Positions 59,301 through 64,000 of a DNA stretch of 64,000 nucleotides are shown here, piece by piece (the stretch's first letter is position 1; each line of letters opens with the position of its first letter). The notes beneath the pieces were generated by a model. The model was not told where the DNA came from, did no database searches, and was given only the letters and a program-made list of their open reading frames with translations. The position numbers and the translations under genes were made by a program. Source of the stretch: Lagopus muta (taxonomy: Eukaryota; Chordata; Aves; Galliformes; Phasianidae); assembly GCF_023343835.1 (NCBI RefSeq), contig NC_064447.1, positions 10,746,501-10,810,500 of the forward strand, read 5' to 3'.

Positions 59301-61231
59301 CTTTCAGAATTATTTTCCCCCTTATTCCCCCAAATCTTTTCCTTAATTAAAATCCTAATCTGGGCCAGTGAGAAGCAGCTGTTGCCTCTTTGCTGCGTGC
59401 TCGCGTCCATGTGTTGCTGCTAACCCAAATGCTGATGGTATGGGAACAGCATAGGGAGAAACACTGCTGTCACCTGTCCTCTTGGCACCCAGGTAGGTCC
59501 CCCAAAAGAGGGACGTGGGACCCCATGGACACCCTGCTGAAGCAGTGCTGGCTGAGGATTGCTCTCGTTATTACCTTTATCAGATGATGTGTCTTTTTTA
59601 ATGAAACTCCTGGGGGGGAAAAAAAAAGTGCTGACAACTGATGTGTTATTTCACCTCTGATTTACCAGTGCATGCATTTTTCATTCATGGAAGCGTCTGA
59701 TATGCAGATTTATTCAGAGCAAAACAGGTACAGCACTTGATGGATCGGTTCTTGCAGTGTGCTTGTGGGAAAGGGACCCAGCTGGGCATGGCACTGCTCC
59801 CTATGCAAGCCCCAGGTGTTGTCCCTAAAGTGGGCTAAAAGTCTGACCACCCTTTTTCCCAAATGCCTGCTGCCCAGCCCCATGGCACCCCACTGTGGCC
59901 GTGCTGGGTTGGCTGCTCCCCTCTGTCCCATGGGTGCTGGCTCCTCTGTCCCCATCACTGTCCCCTGCACCTCGAGGCTCGGTGCTCCCTGCAGGGTTGT
60001 GGGTTTGGCCCAGATATGCTGGAGTCCCTCTCCGTCCTGGAGCAGCACACTGTGGTTCTCTTTGTGTTGGAGGAGCCCAGCTCTCAGGTGCAGGCAGTTT
60101 CAGCTCCATGCACCGATGAAACTGAATCCAAGAAAAATATTTGAGGTCTTTTTCCATCTCATTAGGAATGGAAGAAGGGAAACTTCTCTCTTCTGGGTAC
60201 TATACAACCAGCATAAATTATTTAGGGCAAAGCATCTCTTCAACAAATATTTTTTTTAATGTGTGGAGATGAAATCTGATTTTTTTTTAATGTAATAACA
60301 AAAGCAATATCTCTCTCATAAGTCCTCATATTTCACATGGTAAAGAAGTCCCAGCTTTAATTTCTGTATTGATCAGCAAATAGGTCCTTGTATAGATTTA
60401 GTTCACCTAACCTTGTTTAATTTTGGATTCACTGATTCAATGCAAAGATCTAGATGAAAAGCAAGTGGGCTGTTTCCAGTGCTGGTGATGCTATTTTTAA
60501 ATAAATCTAGTGCATGCTAAAATAAATATGCAAAGCATTTTGTAAGTCCGTAGATGGGCGGGGAAGAGGAGACTGGATGCACTAAAATATTTAACAAACT
60601 TCTCAACATGCATGTGTTATCTGGTAAATACTGCTGCTATTCCCCATGACGCAACGCTTGCCCACTGAGCATTGGCAGCCAAAGGATGACATCGGTGCTG
60701 CATTGAAATGCAAAGCTCATTAAACACGTCTGGGATTTTTTGTTTGCTTCATTCTTTTGTTTTGTTTTGTTTTTCACATTCATTACAAGAGCAGAAGATG
60801 AAATACCCATCTACAATTCCCTTTCATCTCCAGGCATGTGTTTTTTTTTTCACCGTTGCTCAGATGACAAAGTTTCTCCTTCAGATTTTTATTTGATTTC
60901 AGAAGATGAGAAAGAATTAAAAGCATCTCAGGGCAGGCTGGGCTCACATTACCTCACCTGGGATCCTCTACAAGGTGAGGTGCAATGCCTGGCCACGTCC
61001 ATCTCCATCACCCATGAGTGACCGCACCATGGAGCCCACCCTGCCGTCCTCCTCCAAACCCTCACCTTTCAATCCAGTCAAAACTAATTGAGTTGTGGTT
61101 TTGATCACATCTGATGGTGCCAGAGATCTTGTCAATAATCACATTTCCATGGATGACAAGAGGCAGGTGGGAGTGAGCTTGGCCTCGTGTCCTTGCATTT
61201 GGTTCCTGTGAGACACTGGAGAAGCTACACC
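56369..61231. other. Downstream intergenic sequence
   Basis: No coding exon recognised. GC-rich open frames at 57262-57829 lack known domains. The stretch 60240-60900 is AT-rich and includes a MEF2-type CTATTTTTAA at about 60490-60499. No KCNJ12 coding sequence is present. Confidence 0.5.
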
Positions 61232-61431
61232 ATGGAATCACAGAACCATTCGGATTGGAGAAGACCTCAGAGATCCTCAAGTCCAACCCCAACACATTCC
61301 TACCCTGACAGCAAATCACATCTCTCAGTGCCTCGTCTCCACTGCTCAGGAGCACCTCTGGGGACGGTGACTCCACCACCTCCTTGGGCAGCAGTGCCAG
61401 TGCCCAAACGCTTTCTGAGAAGAAATTTTGG
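61232..61431 (-). mobile_element. CR1 LINE fragment, reverse orientation
   Basis: Begins ATGGAATCACAGAACCATTC and continues through AAGTCCAACCCCAACACATT and GGTGACTCCACCACCTCC, the reverse complement of the CR1 3' region. It faces a second CR1 fragment at 61580-61746. Confidence 0.92.
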
Positions 61432-61579
61432 GGATCCCTGGAGCCTGGTAGGGCTGGTGGGCTAGAGGTGGGTTTTGTGTATGTAGGAACAGAGGCTGGA
61501 CCAGAAGGAGTTGTGAGATGAGGATGTGCAGGTGGGCAGGTTTCCAGGCAGCAGTCTCTGCAGTGGTCTCAGCATCATT

Positions 61580-61746
61580 CAGGTTGAATATTAGGGAAGT
61601 CACCATCTTGGAGGTGTTCTGGAAATGGAGAGATGTGGCACTGAGGAACACAATCAGTGGACATGGTGGGGTGGGTTGGGGTTGAGCTTGGTGATCTGAG
61701 AGGGCTTTTCTGATCTTAATGATTCTATGGTTGAAGGATTCTATGA
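61580..61746 (+). mobile_element. CR1 LINE 3' end fragment
   Basis: Forward CR1 3' end: CACCATCTTGGAGGTGTTCT, AGATGTGGCACTGAGGAACA, and terminal copies of GATTCTATG (61720-61728 and 61737-61745) separated by a short insertion. With 61232-61431 it forms an inverted pair separated by about 150 bp. Confidence 0.92.
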
Positions 61747-64000
61747 TCAGGTGATATTCAACCCACAAAAATTAGAGTGATTCTTCTTCCCTTTGATGAA
61801 ACCAACACTCAGATCTCTTGTTTACACCAACTCATCAATGATTGATGCAAGGGGTTAGGAAGGAATGTTCAGCACAACCAACTCTACCCAAAGTCTCAGA
61901 AAAGAATTTTAGCTCAGCCCCCATAAGTCCCCAACACCTGAGCAGTCAAGCTGTCCCAGGGACAACTGCTTATGTTACCCTTGGAAGCAGTTTGCTAATC
62001 ATCCTGCTGGAGGGATACCTGAAAGCCTGGCAGCTTTTTGCATTTCCCAGGCTCTCAAGCAAGGAGCACTCAGCTGTTCTTTCTGCAAATAATTGGGACT
62101 CTGAGAAACAAGGGAATGGGAGAAGGAAACAGCATTATTGCAGTTCTTGGGGCTACTGGGGCACTCACCCCCTCTTGTTACCTGCAGTGCTGAGGAGAGG
62201 TGCCTGTCTGAAGGGCTGGGCAAAAAGGAGAGGAAAAGAAAGGAAGGAAAGTTCTCCCTTAAATTCATCTGATTTCTTTTTTTTTTTTTTTTTTCTCTTA
62301 ATCTCATTTTGTATTTAAGGCTCTGGACTGAGGCTCAGTGTTGCTATTTTCACAGGCTTTCAGCTGCTTGCCTTTTATTGCTGATTGTTTCCTTTTCCCT
62401 TTCATACCTTTTCACAGCTTACTCCTTGAGAAGTGTCAAAATATTCAAATCGTTGGAAACACAACCAAGAAGCCCTGAGCCCTGCTTCCGTGCGGCTGCA
62501 GTTGGGGGATTCCAGGTTTCAGCAGATTTCTACCACGGCGGAGGCAATCAGAGCTGGTCTTTGCTTTCCAGTTTCTGACACTAATTGAGGGTGCCACCTC
62601 CTCTCTGTGGGCATGCGACTGTGCTTTAATATAACTAATCTCCTGCAATGCACTTGCTCGTGTTAATTACAGCAATACCTGTCAACAGCAATTCTACCAC
62701 TGTGATTTTTTTTTTTTTTTTTTTTCTTAGCATTTTCTTCCCAGGTGACTTTTAGCACCCAGTTGCTCTGCCACCACCATCTCCTGTGACCTGGAGCTGC
62801 CCAGCCGAGCTGGCACAAAATGCATTGTGTCCATTGGCCTAGTGTTGTACTCTGGGTGTCTTGCAATCCAGAGAGGGCTCTAATGCTTCCTGCTGGCCCT
62901 AACTCTGCAAAGCCGTGGTCTTTCCTTGGCTACGAAGGTGACGATGGCACCCATGGCTACTTCAGACTGGAGCGGTTGGCATTGGCTTGGCCACATGCAG
63001 GTGAGCAGTGGCTTCCCACTGCTATTAGGATTTGGGTGGAAACAGCTAAAAAATACAGGAAGAGACCCATTGCACTGAGCTGCCAGAGGAGGGAGGGATT
63101 TGCTTGTGAGATCGGAGAGGAAACAAGAGGAGAGAGCCCCTGCAGGGACACTGCCAATGAAGATATTGCAGAAGCCAGCAGTAAGCCAAGAGATCTGAGT
63201 GTGGTGGCCAGAAAGACGGGAGGATGGTGCCAAGGCTCCATGCAGCCCAGAGGTGGGGCTGAAGGAAACCTGGGGACTCTGGAAGTGAAACAGTAAGGCT
63301 GAGAAACTGGAGGGTGAGGTAAACACTGGAGATAGAAGGCTTCAAGTGCCATTTGTGCTGGAGGTGTCACAGGAAGGCGTGCAGAAATCCAGCCTGAAAC
63401 GACACCTCCTTCTGCTCAAGCCTTTCCCTTGGAGCTGGCACACAGAGTCCTAAGAGCTTCCTGGCGAGAGGCAGCGGGGCACTGCTGCCAGTCCACTGGT
63501 GTGGTTCAGATCACTAATGAGCTAATTAGTTGCCATGGAAATGTGATGTGGGAGAACTTTGGGGAGGAAAAATTATAGGTAATTTTTATTTGTTTGGGCC
63601 TAGTTCCTATAGCAACAGGAGAACTTGTCACTGACTACCAGTTGGTTTCCATGGAGTTGGCTGCTAGTTCTGGGTTATTAATGCCTCTGAGCATGAGGCA
63701 GTGCGACTCACCTAGCAGGGCTTGTGGGTCATCCTCCAATGATGGATGGGAGCCTTGCACTGGGCAGCCTCTTGGCCATGCCTTTGCCATGAAGTCAGCC
63801 TGCTTGCAGAGCCTGGGTAGGAGTGTACATCACAGCAGGTACAGTGCTGGAAGGATCCAGTAGATTCTCCCTTCTCTTGGCTTCAAGAGGTACTGAAATG
63901 AATAATCCATCACTTCATAGCTTGTTTCAATTGCAGCACCACCTGATTTTTAATTGGATTTTCTCTGGGTTCCGTTTCCAGATGCTTGGCAGCGATCTGC
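61747..64000. other. Right end of window, intergenic
   Basis: No gene recognised. There are T runs near 62277-62294 and 62707-62724. The plus frame 62820-63296 (158 codons) has no known domain. A CACTAATGAGCTAATTAG stretch and a GTTGCCATGGAAAT X-box-like sequence lie at about 63511-63542. Confidence 0.45.

Noticed and set aside
1-64000. Retroviral or other capsid- or envelope-bearing elements, CRISPR arrays, tRNA and rRNA genes
   Set aside because: I looked for gag/pol/env-like frames, paired long terminal repeats, regularly spaced repeats and tRNA box motifs and saw none; the only mobile elements recognised are CR1 LINE pieces. Very degraded solo repeats could be missed by eye.

Overview
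This window is vertebrate nuclear DNA, almost certainly from a galliform bird and most likely chicken. The genes have introns with GT-AG borders, the interspersed repeats are CR1 LINEs (the dominant avian family, some still ending in the ATTCTRTG octamer), and the GC-rich CpG-island promoters and short intergenic distances suit an avian microchromosome or small macrochromosome. Gene order and orientation match human 17p11.2: DHRS7B (+), TMEM11 (-), NATD1 (-), MAP2K3 (+). The species is inferred; the bird assignment is firm.

Layout. 1-1150: no gene recognised. 1150-13560: DHRS7B, seven coding exons from a CpG-island promoter, with a perfect 17-copy minisatellite at the start of intron 1 and a CR1 LINE further inside that intron. 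13560-16480: convergent gap and TMEM11 3' region. 16481-23787: TMEM11, two coding exons, with a pair of opposed ZNF143-type motifs in its promoter. 24250-28944: TMEM11 upstream and NATD1 downstream sequence. 28945-32314: NATD1, three coding exons. 32315-34133: divergent NATD1/MAP2K3 promoter interval. 34134-53329: MAP2K3, thirteen coding exons, with three possible first coding exons that all splice in the same phase. 54230-64000: no coding gene, but an orphan CpG island near 55.8-56.2 kb, several CR1 fragments and some AT-rich, possibly regulatory stretches. KCNJ12 lies beyond MAP2K3 in human, so the orphan island may be its promoter; no KCNJ12 coding sequence is in the window.

The genes do not form a pathway. 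DHRS7B makes ether-lipid and phosphatidic-acid precursors, TMEM11 shapes mitochondrial cristae, NATD1 is a small GNAT-fold protein, and MAP2K3 is the p38 MAPK kinase. Exon borders were placed by hand so that reading phase carries across every junction; totals are 324, 194, 110 and 346 residues, all within a few residues of the human proteins as I recall them. No tRNA, rRNA, CRISPR array, retroviral element or prokaryotic system was seen. The best leads for novelty are the minisatellite (open in all forward frames and continuous with the DHRS7B start codon if intron 1 is retained), the alternative first exons and symmetric 33-nt microexon of MAP2K3, an unidentified inverted repeat in the TMEM11 intron, and the orphan CpG island.
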